A stretch of 64,000 bases of DNA from Adiantum capillus-veneris (GCA_014529385.2 CM043953.1:81040338-81104337), one strand, 5' to 3'. Counted from the first letter of the stretch, positions 1-11,679 are shown. Notes: generated by a model not told the origin, from the letters alone. Made by a program: numbers and translations.

Positions 1-1520
1 GACCTAAGTATTCGCATTCTTTGGGTGATTGTTTTCAAGATCGAACAGTTCTCCCCAGGGAAGTACCCAGAGTCTTGTCAGTACGGATGTCTAGGGTGTC
101 ATTTTTGCACTACATGTTTTCAATGCGACACTCAAGTTGAGTTTTTGATAATCTTCAACTCACAACAACTGATCTCTACAAGGAAGTATCGATGTAGCAA
201 TCAGTTGAGACAGCATGGCTGTCCATAAGAGCTAGGCATTTCACTTTTGTTGTTTTCCTGCTCCTTCTATAGCACTACGGAGTGTCTATGGACATACTGT
301 TTTGGGATATGACCCCGCGGGTGCTTACTAAATCACCCCATAGGCATGGAGGATCATAGTTTGATCTGGTCCCGTTATACTTTCAAGGAAAGAATTCCAC
401 AATCTACCACGCGGTAGCGGAAAAATTCAACTTTTCAAGTTGATTCTCATCATTCGGTACACGGTTAACTCGATCGGTTACCGTTACCTGCTAGTTGAGC
501 AGTTTCTACAAAGGGTCTTACTAAGGGGTTTGACTACGTAGATTCTACCCAACGGGTTTGGATTGCGAAGGCAACACCCAGGGTTTCTAGTGCAATTTTG
601 CTTGTTTTTTTCTTTTACAGGTGGGAGATGTACTCCTGTGCATTTGAATACAGGTAACTGAATTTTCAGTTCAATCCCCAAGGCCATGCCAAGGGCATGT
701 CGAAACAAGTATTTTGGGCCGTAGTGTCCAAAGTACATTATGCTGTTAGGAATCCACTTGTAGGATTCGATTTGGCACATGTTGTCACATGGGATACAAC
801 ATGGTCTAGGAACTCAAGGATTTCGGTTTAGCCAGTGTGGAGCAATGAATGAGGATCCTCTCACTCTTGTCGCAGAGTGTTTAGAGTTACCTCCACACAG
901 AAGTACATCTTGTACTTGTAGGATGTTCTTTTTTCAAATATCCTTAGTTGAGACATATTCCACATGTGGAAAATATGAGTCTCTGGGATTGACACTGGCA
1001 CCCACTATTTCAAATATGTGTCACGACAAAATCCCTAGGTGCTGGTCAAATCTGTTTTCTAGACCATTTTTAGCACGACGTATTAGGAGCAATTTCAATG
1101 GCCAGAAATTGTCGGATACTTAGAATGACTTGTTCAACTACAAGTATTGCTAAACAACATTACAGATGGTTGTTTATACATGTAGAAAGGCTCTAAGTTT
1201 TTAATGAAAAAGTTTCATTGTTTCTACCTAGAAGTGATCAATGTTTCACCTTCTATTATGGTTCAGACGTTTCAACAAGGCTTGCAAAAGATTGCAACTG
1301 AAAGTCTTTAGTTTCTTTTGAGAACTATTTACATTCCTTGTTAACGTGTGCTAGGCGCATCACATTTACCATAAGTATTGGCAAGGATCACCATGGATAT
1401 ACAAGTTTGGATCTGTTTTTTGCTAAATGCATACACACTAGGTGTTATGAGCCCTAGTGTTTAGCAAAGGCTGATTTGGAATGGCATGCATATTCCTCAA
1501 GTTTGTTGCTTATGAAGCAT
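1..1520. other. Decayed sequence, no gene recognised
   Basis: No reading frame here shows a recognisable domain. Because a decayed gypsy integrase in plus orientation follows directly, this may be earlier, unrecognisable internal sequence of the same element, but nothing seen proves it. Confidence 0.4.
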
Positions 1521-1530
1521 TTTGCACTCT

Positions 1531-2427
1531 ATGTGCAGTATCTCTATGAGATTACTTTTGGGTCTACTAATCACCAATAGAGGTCATGGCTCGGTTTGGG
1601 TGTTTGTGGATTTTTCAAGTTAACCATGATGGTTATTCCGAACATTATTGATTCCCCAACAGTGTTACACGATATTGTGGTTCCCATTTACTAGCCATCT
1701 GGGAAGACTGTCTCTAAACCGTGAGGGAAAACACACCTCAGTACTATCAGTTATCCAAGGGGATAGGCAGATTACAAAGTGTAATATTGTGCTGCAGGAT
1801 ATGCAAAGTGCGGATGTTAGCACCAAGCGATCTAATCAGTAAGCATTTATTGCTCTACTTGGAGTTTGATTACCATAACTTAAAGCATGTTTGCGACTAA
1901 GAGTAGTCTCTTCATGTATAACTCAAGTTCTCAACCTTGAACATTAGTTATGGTGGGGTTGTTTACTGATGATGAGAAACATCAGCAAGTTACCTTCGAG
2001 GAAGGGGAGGAAGTATTTTTATGTGTGCCAGAACATTCAGAAAGTCTGAATACTGGGCCAACACCTAAATTATCTCCCCAATATTGTGGGCCTTTCAAAA
2101 TATTCAAGCGAGTAGGTGATAGTGCCTAAAAATTATTGCTACCTACACATTCTCGTATTCATCCGGTGTTACATGTAAGCCGTTTATGTAAGCGATTACA
2201 TGGGGACGACAATGTCATTGACCAACATATTTTGGTAGATTTCATTGAACCTGCTACCTTACCGCATGAACTTGAACGTGTTCTCGATTATCATGAGTTA
2301 TGTACGCGTCATCATGTACGTCAACAAGCCTTAATCAAGTGGAAATATCGACCTGAGGAAGGTGCCACTTGGGAAAACATTAGTGTTCTTAAGAAGAAGT
2401 TTCCCACTTTGTTTTCGAGGATGAAAA
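1531..2427 (+). pseudogene. Ty3/gypsy integrase and chromodomain remnant
   Basis: This is the C-terminal part of a gypsy polyprotein, broken by stops and frameshifts. Around 1575-1640 the residues GHGSVWVFVD followed by FS match the integrase core pattern HDSVWVVVDRFSKM. Around 1690-1800 the text matches, with shifts, the FTSxFW...YHPQTDGQTE block. At about 2000-2120 comes the basic tail (KLSPQYCGPFKIFKRVG), then IHPVLHVSRL at 2136-2190. A chromodomain-like segment follows (residues about 45-90 of the last open frame, ending ALIKWKYRPEEGATWE). A C-terminal chromodomain marks the chromovirus branch. The pol frame ends just before a polypurine tract, as expected in these elements. No 5' LTR lies in the window. 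Confidence 0.8.
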
Positions 2428-2448
2428 ATCTTCTTAAGGGGGGAGTAA

Positions 2449-2931
2449 TGTCAGGACCCGGCAAGGCCGGACTAAACAAGGGCAAGGCCGGGCTAGGCAG
2501 TGTGGAAAGGGAGTCCAACTAGGGCAAAGGGCCAGGGGCCATGCTATATAGTGGGTGGTTGGGAGGTGGACTCCTAGGTTCTAGTTCCCCTTGTCTCACA
2601 CAAGGAGCCAAGAGGTGGTTGATAGAGTTTTTGTAGGTGCTCCAGCCATGGGAAGCTTGGAGATGATGAGCTAAGAAGGTGTACCTGAAAGGGTAAAAGA
2701 GAGGGTTGGAGAAGTTTACCCCAATGCTGCAGCCATAGACATGGATAGATTGTAGATGATGGGCTGTGAAGTGGTAGAAGAAAGGGTAGAAGAGGTGCTT
2801 GGTAAAGTCTTCACAAGTGCTATAGCCATGGAGAGCTTGGGGAGAGAGGACAGTGGAGGTGTAGATTAAAATGGGAAAGCACATAGAGAGAGAGTGTGTG
2901 TTTAGATCGTGAGAAGCTATGGAAAGCTTCC

Positions 2932-2984
<53 letters not shown>

Positions 2985-3060
2985 GTGTAAGTGTAGAGAG
3001 AGAGAGAGGAGGAGGAGGTAGAATGGAGGGTAATGACTGAGAGATGCAAATTTTGGTGAA
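2449..3060 (+). repeat. Putative 3' LTR of the decayed gypsy (right end unknown)
   Basis: A purine-rich tract (2431-2446, ending AAGGGGGGAG) sits at the end of the chromodomain frame and is followed by TGTCAGGACCCG. That is the normal order of polypurine tract then LTR start (TG). The right boundary is not identifiable because no second copy is present. The LTR could run past the GA microsatellite at 2934 to about 3300. Confidence 0.5.
2934..2982. repeat. (GA)n microsatellite
   Basis: About 24 uninterrupted GA units. A shorter GA run follows at 2994-3008. Long Ser-Leu open frames on the minus strand here are artefacts of the repeat. Confidence 0.98.
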
Positions 3061-4030
3061 AGAAAATAGAGTTTTGACCATGTATTTGGTTAGGGGAGCT
3101 TTTGGGGAGTGAAAAGTGATATTTAGATATTTTTTTAAAGTTGAAATTTTAGGGTTACTTTATGGGTGCCCATGAAAATGGAGGGAAAACCACCCCCCCC
3201 CCCCTTTTGTCTCTCTTTCTGGGGGACAAAGCTATAATGAGGGGAAAAAATAGGCCCCCATGTCCCCCTCCTACCCTACTTTTTTGAGGCTATAGCTGTG
3301 GCCACCACCCTCTTCCTATTGGTCCATGCTTAATCCCCCCTTAAGCTAAAGTTCATATTTTTCCTAATGAATGTGGGAGTCCGTTCTCTGTCCAAAGTCA
3401 GCAGATGCAGTTTTCCATCGAAGTGAATGCCTAATGGGAGATATCTAGAGTCAAGAGGTTAGAATTATGTTTCTTGGAGATGGAAAATAGTATTACCATG
3501 AAAGTATTTGCATATGTAGAAGCAAAAGACAAGCATAGAAACATTAAAAAAAGAAAAGATAGTTTGCATTAAAAAATGCAGTGTTGTGAGTTTCTTCAAC
3601 TCTTGAAGACCAAGTTGAAGCTCTTCATCACTTATAACAATGTAGCTTGATGGCAAGGACAACAATTCAAGGATTGTCCACTTTGGTTTTCAGATGATGT
3701 CATTGTCTCAGTTGTTGATTTTGCATAGAATTACACCTTCAAGGAGAGAAATGAGATTAAATCAATGCATTGGCGCTCTAGTCAGGTAACCATTTTTGTA
3801 CACATAATGTACTACCGCAAGGCAAGGGAGGTAGTCAAAACAATCCACTTCTTCTATTAGATGACAAGGTGCATGACACATTGTTTGTGAAACATTTCTT
3901 CATGCTACACTGTGACTAGCTACAACAAGAGGGTGTCACTCCTAAACAACATTGTGTGCGGTCTCATGGTGCGGCCTTGCAGTCAAGGGAGCCAAGCCTT
4001 TCCATTTTTTTGCAAGATATGGTGGACTCA
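3061..4030. other. Unassigned AT-rich stretch
   Basis: No gene recognised. It contains a C homopolymer at about 3190-3204 and several A/T-rich tracts. Confidence 0.6.
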
Positions 4031-4037
4031 CAGAGAA

Positions 4038-4690
4038 GAGGATGAGCTAGTTCTTCTTTGGATCGAGGCACAGCAAGGGAGAGCATGATAAAAGAACCTT
4101 GACCCATGAATAGCTAAAACATAACGGAGTTGTTTTGCAATGTGCAGCAGATCTGGTTGCTTATTGCTAAGCCAACCTATCGCAGGGAGCACCTGCCTCT
4201 TATCCTTTAAAAGAAATGGAATGTGCTTGTGTGTACAGAGAGGTTTAAGAGGAAGTGGAATTATGCCACTGTGGAAAAATCTCGCTTTTTGCATGCTTTC
4301 TGTGGTCACAACCCACATGATCCAACTGCCCTTGCAACAAGGAACTTGGCATGCTTCTGTGATGCATGCATACACGGAAAGTGGAATCAGTGCATCAATA
4401 AAGCTCACGTGTAGGCTTGGATTATCATATTTTGTTGCCATTACCTAATGAGGTTGGGGCGGATTCTGAGTCAACAGGTGAAGTCCTAATAGGATGACTT
4501 CACAAACAAAGGTCATCATGATGTGTTGAGTAGTGCTCTCTGTGTTGGTGACACATTTTTTGTAAATCCAGATGCCTCAACCAATGCCGCGGATGTGGAT
4601 TTCTACCTGGTCAAGTGTGTTGCATCAAAGGAGAAGGTGGAGAAGGGGTACATGGATGAATGGAGCAATATAATTGATAGAGGCTCATGT
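4038..4690 (+). pseudogene. Decayed Cys-rich, transposon-like ORF
   Basis: Three blocks in nearby frames look like one decayed protein. Block 1 (about 4047-4170) reads FFFGSRHSKGEHD, then LQCAADLV, with stops between. Block 2 (4223-4414) holds FLHAFCGHNPHD and a Cys cluster, CFCDACIHGKWNQC, followed by an HV end. Block 3 (4541-4690) reads VGDTFFV... and VDFYLVKCVASKEK. From memory, a HGKGxxD motif followed by a CxCxxC...W..C cluster and a DFY-LVKC segment occurs in transposon-derived protein families. I cannot assign the superfamily. Stops and frame changes make it a pseudogene. A host-domesticated relative is the alternative. Confidence 0.45.
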
Positions 4691-5439
4691 GCAAGAAATG
4701 CATTACAAGTGATGCATACACCTTCAAGCTAGACCACAAGCAGGCCATTGTCCTCCTACTTTCATATCTAGTATGATGCATCAAAATACCTATGGAACAC
4801 ATCTCAAGGAGAAGGCATGTGTACAAAATCACCTCAGAAAGCTATGAAGCAATCTATAATAGCATGCTCTTCAAAAAAATTTGTAACCATCGGATTTTCA
4901 ATATACTTCTTGCTACAAATAATGCAGTTTTATTATGAAGTTGGTTATGTGCCTCTTGTGTGCACTGTGTATACATGGCTGTGGTGTTTGTCACACCCAA
5001 TATCAAATAACTAGATTGTATGTTGGTTACAACTATCTTTACTATCAGCAAACTCGGTAAGACAACTAGCTTATTGTTTAGTGTTTCTAGCTTAAGCAGC
5101 ACTCAATATGCTACCATTGCATTCATATGATATTTAAAAGACCAAAAAGTATGCCAATAGTACACAAGGTATGGCCCCACCAAATAATACTGTAATACAA
5201 AATTTGACCCTTACTATTTGAAATGAAAGTCAGAGTGTAAACATTGAAAAGGGAATCTCATCACGATATTACAATTTTCCATCATAGTACATAATTTTAT
5301 GAAACTGCAAAGGGTCTCTTAATCTTGAACACTCTTGTGGTGCCTAGGGCGCTTGTGCAGTTTGTGGTTCCCAATGTGCCTGTGCTCCTGTCTTTGTTGA
5401 GACTTTGGTTCATGCATTTTATCTTTGTACTTCAGTTTG
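4691..5439. other. Unassigned stretch
   Basis: No gene recognised. A few short open frames on both strands show no familiar motif. Confidence 0.5.
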
Positions 5440-6295
5440 CTACTGCTTCTCTAATCGTTCCCTCTTGAGATTTTCCCTCTCATGCCTTTCAGCTTCTTCG
5501 TTAGTCTCCCTTTGTCTCCGACTGATGTCTCTGTCTTCCACTCGACCTCATCGCGCTGGCTCACATATCTGATTCTAGCTCGCTGAGGATTGCATCAAAA
5601 ACTAAATCTGGGTAAGTATTGAACCCATTGGAAGCTGTATATGATGCATGGTCCTCCAATTGCAGCCATAGAAATAGCAAATTAGTCAAAGTGTTCACCA
5701 TAAATTATTGCCACTGTTCAATAGTGTGGTCCTCTAACTTGGGAGTAATCAGCCAAGTTCCTTCAAGGTTCTGGCACACTTTGTACTTAATATCATCAAT
5801 GATCAGAGTGTGTTTGGGCTCGAACTGCGTTACACCCCTCCAAAACATACTCAAGTTCTTGAAGAACACATGCTTATTACATATCAGCCAAGGCTAGCCA
5901 CTACAATGCTTGTGTGCAAGAACACTTGCCATCCTTGTCCATTTCAATTGAAATACTCGATCTAATACTGCATTTATTTTATGCTACTGGCTGGTGCTCC
6001 ATATATACACATGGAAAAACTAGAGGCACGAATCCAAAAATCTATGGCTATCTTTGCGACAAAATGCATACCACCTATCTTGCATACAATACTTCCCTGC
6101 ATATTCAGGGGGAAATTCACCATACTGTAACTCTACAACTTGAACCAACAAGCCATTCAAATCCATAAATAGAGAGCACTTCTTGTATGCTAACAGCTTT
6201 GGCACCCATATTGGGTCCGACAGTGGTAGCATACAAAGTATGCTAACCACCATGCCCACTATGCTAGCCAACATACACAATATGCTAACTAGCAT
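5440..6295 (-). pseudogene. FCP1/CTD-phosphatase-like (NIF domain) pseudogene
   Basis: Read on the minus strand from 6295, one frame carries the landmarks of the FCP1-like (NLI-interacting factor) phosphatase domain. Near 6180 is KKCSLFMDLNGLLV, the catalytic DxDGT-type motif in the DLNGLL form. Then come FLDSCL, a stop, FFHVYIWST (the VWSS-type strand), and around 5750-5880 FFKNLSMFW followed by TLIIDDIKYKVCQNLEGT, the second acidic motif. Downstream, towards 5440, a charged Glu/Arg-rich stretch could be a C-terminal coiled coil. At least four in-frame stops lie between the two catalytic motifs, so it cannot encode a complete enzyme. Intact members dephosphorylate Ser/Thr in proteins such as the RNA polymerase II tail. 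No introns are visible within the domain, so a processed copy is possible. Confidence 0.7.
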
Positions 6296-6325
6296 TCACG
6301 GTATGCTAACTAGCATACCAATATT
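6225..6325. repeat. Degenerate ATGCTAAC/CAT minisatellite
   Basis: Several imperfect copies of a 14-20 bp unit containing TATGCTAACTAGCAT, some arranged as inverted half-copies. Confidence 0.6.
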
Positions 6326-6329
6326 TTCT

Positions 6330-7586
6330 TGCTATGTTGGTTTATTACTAATTAGCATGCTACCAATTATGATTATCTTACCAGAGATTGGTGTGATTGG
6401 ATGTCCTTGCCCTGTGAGCTTGCAACACCATTCTACTGTTATCCTTTGCTGGCAGGTGGAAGCTCTACATTCTGCCCCCAGGGAGCATGCAACAACAAAG
6501 CAAAGAAGGTGATAGCTATGGTCACATGACATCTTGACCATTGCAAAGATTTCCTATGCTTCTAGTGGTACACCACAACCAGTACAATGGTTGATCATCG
6601 TCCCATCACGTAGACCTCCTATCCTTTTCATAAAAGTGTCCATAGCTAATTTACAGAGGGCAGTGGGGAAGAAGGAGCCTTGTAGAATCTTGCTTATATG
6701 TATGAGTAGCTACAATTGAATTTCACAGGCACACACTTTTCCTCCCTGCACCTCCACATTAATCTTCAAACCACATAAAAGAGAATCATGGTGAGTACAT
6801 AGGTTAGTTGTGCACATACTCCAAACATAAGGTGCAAGCACAAAAATCACGGACACTTACACAATGACAAGCTATGTCAATTTCAGCATCAACGGGGGTG
6901 TCCTCATTGTGAGGAATCCCCAAATCATCAAGTGTCTCTATTTTCACTTTGAGCTCTATCTCCCTCTTTACATCCACAATGTGCTCTATAATAAACTCTA
7001 TAATTCATTGTCACCATCACGAAGCTTCTGTCTCATAGCAACTACAACTGGGTTAACCATAGCATTGCTTGCTTTCAAAACCCTCGGAGTCAGAGCAAAC
7101 ACACTTAAGAAAATATCTCTCTCCCTCATCCCCTCATGATGTATGCCCTATTGGGTTGCATCGTGCTTGTTGTACAACTCCTTGCTTCCTTGTCCTACAA
7201 GCCATGACACAAATAGGAGAAAGGGAAAGGTGTTGAAATGCACACATAAGAAATCTCCCTCTCTCTTTGCCTTCCACCTAACACATGGCACATGTTTCCC
7301 TCCTCCTCTCCTCCATGTGTCACCACCCCCCTTTTCAACCTAAGAACCATGAAAGCATATGGGGAGATACCCCTTAATGAAGCACCTCAAAAAAGATTGG
7401 CCACACCTACTAGTTCAAATTTTTGTGCTATAAGTAATATCTTCAACATTCAGTAATCTTTTGCCACTGAAGGCTAAACAATAAGAGGGAGAAAGCAAAT
7501 ACCACTTTTAATTCATGATGAAGTTGGTTCTCATGAAATTGACTCTCTTGTCCATGTTTAGTCTGTTTTTACACTCTCAATTAGAG

Positions 7587-7587
<1 letters not shown>
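6330..7587. other. Unassigned stretch
   Basis: No supported gene. Short open frames on either strand lack recognisable motifs. Confidence 0.5.

Positions 7588-7665
<78 letters not shown>
7588..7665. repeat. (CA)n microsatellite
   Basis: About 39 uninterrupted AC units. The His-Thr open frame across it is an artefact. Confidence 0.98.
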
Positions 7666-7667
<2 letters not shown>

Positions 7668-7680
7668 ACACTTACACTTT

Positions 7681-7772
7681 TGGTCACTTCATCTCGCTAT
7701 GATTGCTTCACCCAACTACACACACTTGGTCACTTCATGTGGCTATGATTGCTTCACCCAACTACACACACT
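7681..7772. repeat. 46-bp tandem duplication
   Basis: Two adjacent copies of a 46-bp unit beginning TGGTCACTTCAT, with unit starts at 7681 and 7727, differing at a few positions. The first copy lies a few bases right of the CA tract. Confidence 0.9.
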
Positions 7773-9439
7773 TACACCTGAGCTACTAAGATAGCTAATG
7801 ATTATTTTGTCTTATGGGGGGCTACCTTATACATGTATCTTGGAGGAATTTGATTGAAGCATAATGAAGCTGATGAGTATACGGTTTTACCTCCGTTGTG
7901 TCTTACATCTTGGCATAAACTACGGCCTATTAGGGGCTGATGGTTACATTGTTTGGAGTATACATATACACATATCTTTTGGCAGTATGCCTTAATGATC
8001 TCATAATCCTTAGGTAGGATACTATGGCTTAGTAGTGTCCTATCCTTTACCTGGAAACTAACTCCTAAATTACATTGCTAATCATAACTTGGCCCTGTCC
8101 ATTGATGGACCTTCCACTTAAAGCTTAAAATATGTAGCTCTCCTATGCACCGAACCCTTTTCAACTTAAAGCTCTTTGGTTTGTATGCATTAGGTGAATG
8201 CACCCCTAAACATGCTTGTATTGAGATGCTACTCTATAGTGGTGCGAACACTCCCCTAAAAAAAATTACTTTCAATGGGTATAATTACCCTCGCATAATT
8301 TTGTACAGACCCTTGAAGGATATTCCCCTCCCAAGCGAGATGGGTCACTCTGTAATGGCTTTCTCCCACCTACCGCTTAGCAGTGATGTCTCTACGAAGT
8401 TGTTGCACCTCTACTTAGGCATGCATCAAAACTGACCCGACATACGCCGCTACCCCATGTACCCGATTAGTGCTTACTTTAAATATTTATCCTTCTCTCT
8501 CTCGAATATATCTGAGCCTGCAACGTGGCTGATACATTGACTTTGTTCTTTTGCTCTCTTCAATAACATTATGTTTATCCTCTCCACCAGTACTTGGTGT
8601 ACCCGGGATATGGATTCAGATGATCTCCCCTACACTAATGTTATGACAATAACACACACAACTTCCAACATTCCTTGGGGGACATTTGGATCCTGCTCCT
8701 CCTACGAGCGTGTACTTTTGCCGTGTTAGTCTCAATTCTGCTGAGGTATTCTCTATTGGTTGAAGGGCTGCCTGTTTAACAAAGGTGAGGGTGATCTTTC
8801 CCTCACTTAGCTTCGAATCTTGTATCGTCTCGCATTCTATGAGTGAGGGCCGTAGTTTCTTATTGATTTGTTGTCTTCAATATGGAACTCTTTGAGAAGG
8901 GTGAAGCTTCTCAGGTTGGTGCAGAAATCTATTTGAACTGTTAATTTTGAACTCTGGCAACTTGGGTTTGGTATATTGTTAGCATTAATATGCATGTTAT
9001 TGCTCTCCCTCAATGACCTAACTTACTGAGAAGCAACTAAACATGTTGACTGAGGCTAAACTATTTGTTCTTTTTGACTTTGGAAAAAGTTAAAACCTTT
9101 TCATCTGATGCTCTCTGAATGATCATGTTGGTGGCTAAGGTTGAACTATTTTACCTTTTTTGGTTTGGAAAAAGTTAATTCATCTAGTATTGACTAATCT
9201 GTTATTTGTGATTAATCTGCCGCTGTTGAGATACTAATACATTATGTGTTTTAATGAAATATTGTACTAAACAAGGATCTATCCATTTCAACTTCTTAAT
9301 ATTATATAACACCATGAGATTGATTGAGCAATGTGAGCTCCTTCTCATTTGTTTTCGAAAAAAGGAAAAAAAATTCAGAGGTTTCTTTTTTATAACTTCT
9401 AGGTGATGTTGGTCATTTGCTGGCTTGGATTGTTTAGCT
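7773..9439. other. Unassigned stretch
   Basis: No gene recognised. Around 9045-9180 a short segment (GAGGCTAAACTATTTG...GGAAAAAGTTAA) occurs twice, imperfectly. The rest is AT-rich without clear structure. Confidence 0.5.
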
Positions 9440-9823
9440 AATATGGAGCTATTGAGATCTCTTACTTGATATTGTTTTGTTGTTTTACTTTAGAATTGTG
9501 CACATTTGTCCTTTAGGGTTATAAAGAGTGTGTTTTATCTTAAACCGAGATAACCACTAGTACACACTTTGGGGAGTGATGGTTCTTAACTTGCCTAGTG
9601 ATGTGTTGGTAACCAAGAAATATTTAAACCCTAATTTGGGTCGGTTACCAGGAATGATATAAATATAAAAGCTTTGGAACCCTAAAACAAAGCAGTTGTA
9701 CTGCTTTCTTTGGGTTGTGCTAATTTTTTATAGACCACATTATTTCTTGGAAATACAACAAGTTCTTATCACAATAAAGGCTGTTTTTTCTCACCTTTAT
9801 TTCTGATGATTATTTTACAACCT
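9440..9823. repeat. First copy of a diverged tandem repeat (left part)
   Basis: This segment, continued at 13520 on the far side of the inserted copia element, resembles 13621-13930. Shared blocks include the AACC...GGTAACCACTxGT region, TTCTTAACTT, and CTGATGATTAxTTTACAAC at the insertion point. The copy at 13887 therefore acts as an uninterrupted version of the insertion site. Confidence 0.65.
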
Positions 9824-10015
9824 TGAAGGGGATCGGGGAGCACCACAAACAGAGAGTGAGAGAGAGAGAGAAGGAGACACACGACACAGATATGGGTGGG
9901 GAGACTCTAAGAGTGAGCAGCCCCCTATACACTTATGCTATGTATAAGGTATACAAGTCAGTGGGCGCCCAGACTCTGGGCGGTCGGGCAAGGCACAGAC
10001 GCCTATACCCCAACA
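9824..10015 (-). repeat. 3' LTR of the non-autonomous copia
   Basis: 192 bp, matching the right LTR with about four substitutions and a 2-bp GA-tract difference. No obvious polypurine tract precedes it on the minus strand. Instead the seven bases AACCTGG at 10016-10022 repeat the sequence just outside the other LTR. Confidence 0.93.
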
Positions 10016-10095
10016 AACCTGGCACTTAAAGGCGACTGTGCCTTTAAGCAAGAGAACCTAGTCTAAAGACTACAAAAGTCGAGAGAAAACCGCTC

Positions 10096-10758
10096 TCAAC
10101 CGATGCCCACTGGCTGGCTGTGATCGTGTGCATCCGGCTGTCCTGCTCCCATGTAAGTCCATACACCACCAGACATACCGCACACGTACTGCAAGTATGT
10201 ACGCAATACCTGCATATCTCCCTCGTGCACTATGACATCATCAGTCAACAAACAACTGACAAGCCCAACTGCAAATGCTCCCACTACAGCTACGATATCC
10301 GGTCTCAAGATCAACATCTCATACATGAGACCACCGAATGCTGATGCAATGCTAGCGGGCCCTGCTAGCTCTACGGAGCATGCATCAATATATATATCCC
10401 TGGCAATAGGCATCTCTGACTGACAAGGCGTGTCAGCCACATGCATCTCCTGACTGTCCGCAAAAGACGCATCAACCTGTCGTGCAACCTCAGAGCAAAC
10501 CAGCTGCTCTAGGTGTCTACTGGAAGACATATCCTGCACAACTATATCCCCATGCTCACTGTCGAGCATAGAAAGGAAGGATTGCATAATCGCTGACGTC
10601 TCAGCCTCCTCTGCAATCATCCACTGCAAACATGACCACTCAATCTGGTGTGACTCACTAGAGCTCTCATGCTCTAACTCCGTATGCATAGACTCTTGCA
10701 CAACGTCCTCCTGTCGTGACTCACTAGGGCAAGATCGCTGTACCTGTCTATCCTGCAT
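10096..10758 (-). CDS. Unrecognised 220-residue ORF at the 3' end of the copia-type element
   Basis: This frame starts MQDRQVQRSCPSESRQ and lies where integrase and RT should be. It has none of their motifs. The first 110 residues are rich in Glu, Ser, His, Gln and Met and look disordered. Residues about 120-185 include Ile/Val/Ala/Gly stretches (VVGAFAVGLVSCLL) that could form one membrane segment. The C-terminus is Gly/Asp/His-rich. It ends about 80 bp from the 3' LTR. It may be chance-open sequence or an accessory ORF. No function is proposed. Confidence 0.4.
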   Translation of the reverse strand: MQDRQVQRSCPSESRQEDVVQESMHTELEHESSSESHQIEWSCLQWMIAEEAETSAIMQSFLSMLDSEHGDIVVQDMSSSRHLEQLVCSEVARQVDASFADSQEMHVADTPCQSEMPIARDIYIDACSVELAGPASIASAFGGLMYEMLILRPDIVAVVGAFAVGLVSCLLTDDVIVHEGDMQVLRTYLQYVCGMSGGVWTYMGAGQPDAHDHSQPVGIG

Positions 10759-10767
10759 AGAAGTATC

Positions 10768-11199
10768 TCACACAACTGACTCTCTGCTTTGCTCAGTCAC
10801 TAGCAAAGCATGCATGTCTGAGTCTGTCACCTCTCTGTGTGACTGCTCAAGTCGTGCCCCAACTGTGTGCACAACGAGCTCACTACTCTGCACTCCATGC
10901 AAAGCATCCTGCAACCCATAAGCAAAAGAGACTCGCCTGCTCTCTCGCTCTCTACCTGGCTGCGTGATCACAGAGACAACACCGTCTCTCGCGTGATCCA
11001 CATGCAATGGGTAACCTGTACCACTCCTGGCACCTCTCGCAATCACTAGCGAACCCAAATGCATCACAAAATCTCGCTCTCGTAGCGAAATCTGACATCC
11101 ACTATCCCGTAACTGTCTGACTGAGATCAAATCCCGTCTCAAATCTGGCACATAACGCACATGACGCAGGGTAAATCTCATACCACTGGGCAAGGACAA
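10768..11199 (-). CDS. Copia protease to pre-integrase linker
   Basis: The first 50 residues read LRHVRYVPDLRRDLISVRQL, closely matching the copia block between protease and GAG_pre-integrase (VxxVPxLxxNLLSVxxL). After about residue 75 the similarity ends, and no HHCC zinc finger or DDE catalytic core follows. The rest is Arg/Glu/Val-rich and unrecognised. A stop separates it from the upstream protease frame and another separates it from the ORF at 10758. Confidence 0.6.
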   Translation of the reverse strand: MSLPSGMRFTLRHVRYVPDLRRDLISVRQLRDSGCQISLRERDFVMHLGSLVIARGARSGTGYPLHVDHARDGVVSVITQPGRERESRRVSFAYGLQDALHGVQSSELVVHTVGARLEQSHREVTDSDMHALLVTEQSRESVV

Positions 11200-11208
11200 A
11201 CATACGTC

Positions 11209-11667
11209 TCATGTACCCTCAATGTCATACACAACACCATCAGCCATGTGCACACAACCAAGTCTCCCACTAGAAAACATGCTAAACCACTCACGATGCG
11301 ACGTGACATGGAAAGTAGCATCTGAATCTAGTAACCAATATGAAGACAATGTGCAATCCGATATGCAATCCGTAGACATAAGATCGTCTGAAGACAAGCT
11401 AGATGTAAATGTGACATCGCCGTCACAAGCATACTCAGTAACCACCGTACTGATCTCACTAGCATCTGTCATACCCAAATCTGCATCACGCATCTGTCGC
11501 CTCCGTTGTCTCAAACGCCTGAAACATCGACGCCTAATGTGCCCTCTATGTCCACAATGCCAACATGTCAAGTCTCTATGCCGTCGAGACTTGCGTGTGG
11601 GACCAATCTCTCCCATGGACATAGAAGTGGGACTAGACTCCCCTGTAGACATGGATGTCGCGTACAT
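11209..11667 (-). CDS. Gag zinc knuckle plus copia protease-like segment
   Basis: This 152-residue frame has a Ser/Thr/Met-rich start and a basic patch. An intact CCHC zinc knuckle, CWHCGHRGHIRRRC, follows at about residues 35-48 and binds nucleic acid. Near residue 107 is the copia aspartic-protease signature in altered form, WLLDSDATFHVTSHREWF, where the usual D-S-G has become D-S-D. That Gly to Asp change would probably abolish protease activity. The frame closes with a TGA and resumes as the linker ORF at 11199. It follows the truncated gag in the same frame after a stop. Confidence 0.75.
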   Translation of the reverse strand: MYATSMSTGESSPTSMSMGEIGPTRKSRRHRDLTCWHCGHRGHIRRRCFRRLRQRRRQMRDADLGMTDASEISTVVTEYACDGDVTFTSSLSSDDLMSTDCISDCTLSSYWLLDSDATFHVTSHREWFSMFSSGRLGCVHMADGVVYDIEGT

Positions 11668-11679
11668 AGCATGTAAACT

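Noticed and set aside
2519-3049. Long minus-strand frame with Ser-Leu runs
   Set aside because: The frame stays open because of the GA microsatellite. It has no domain, and it overlaps the putative LTR.
7588-7665. CRISPR-like or telomeric array
   Set aside because: Simple dinucleotide repeat; no spacers and no telomere units.
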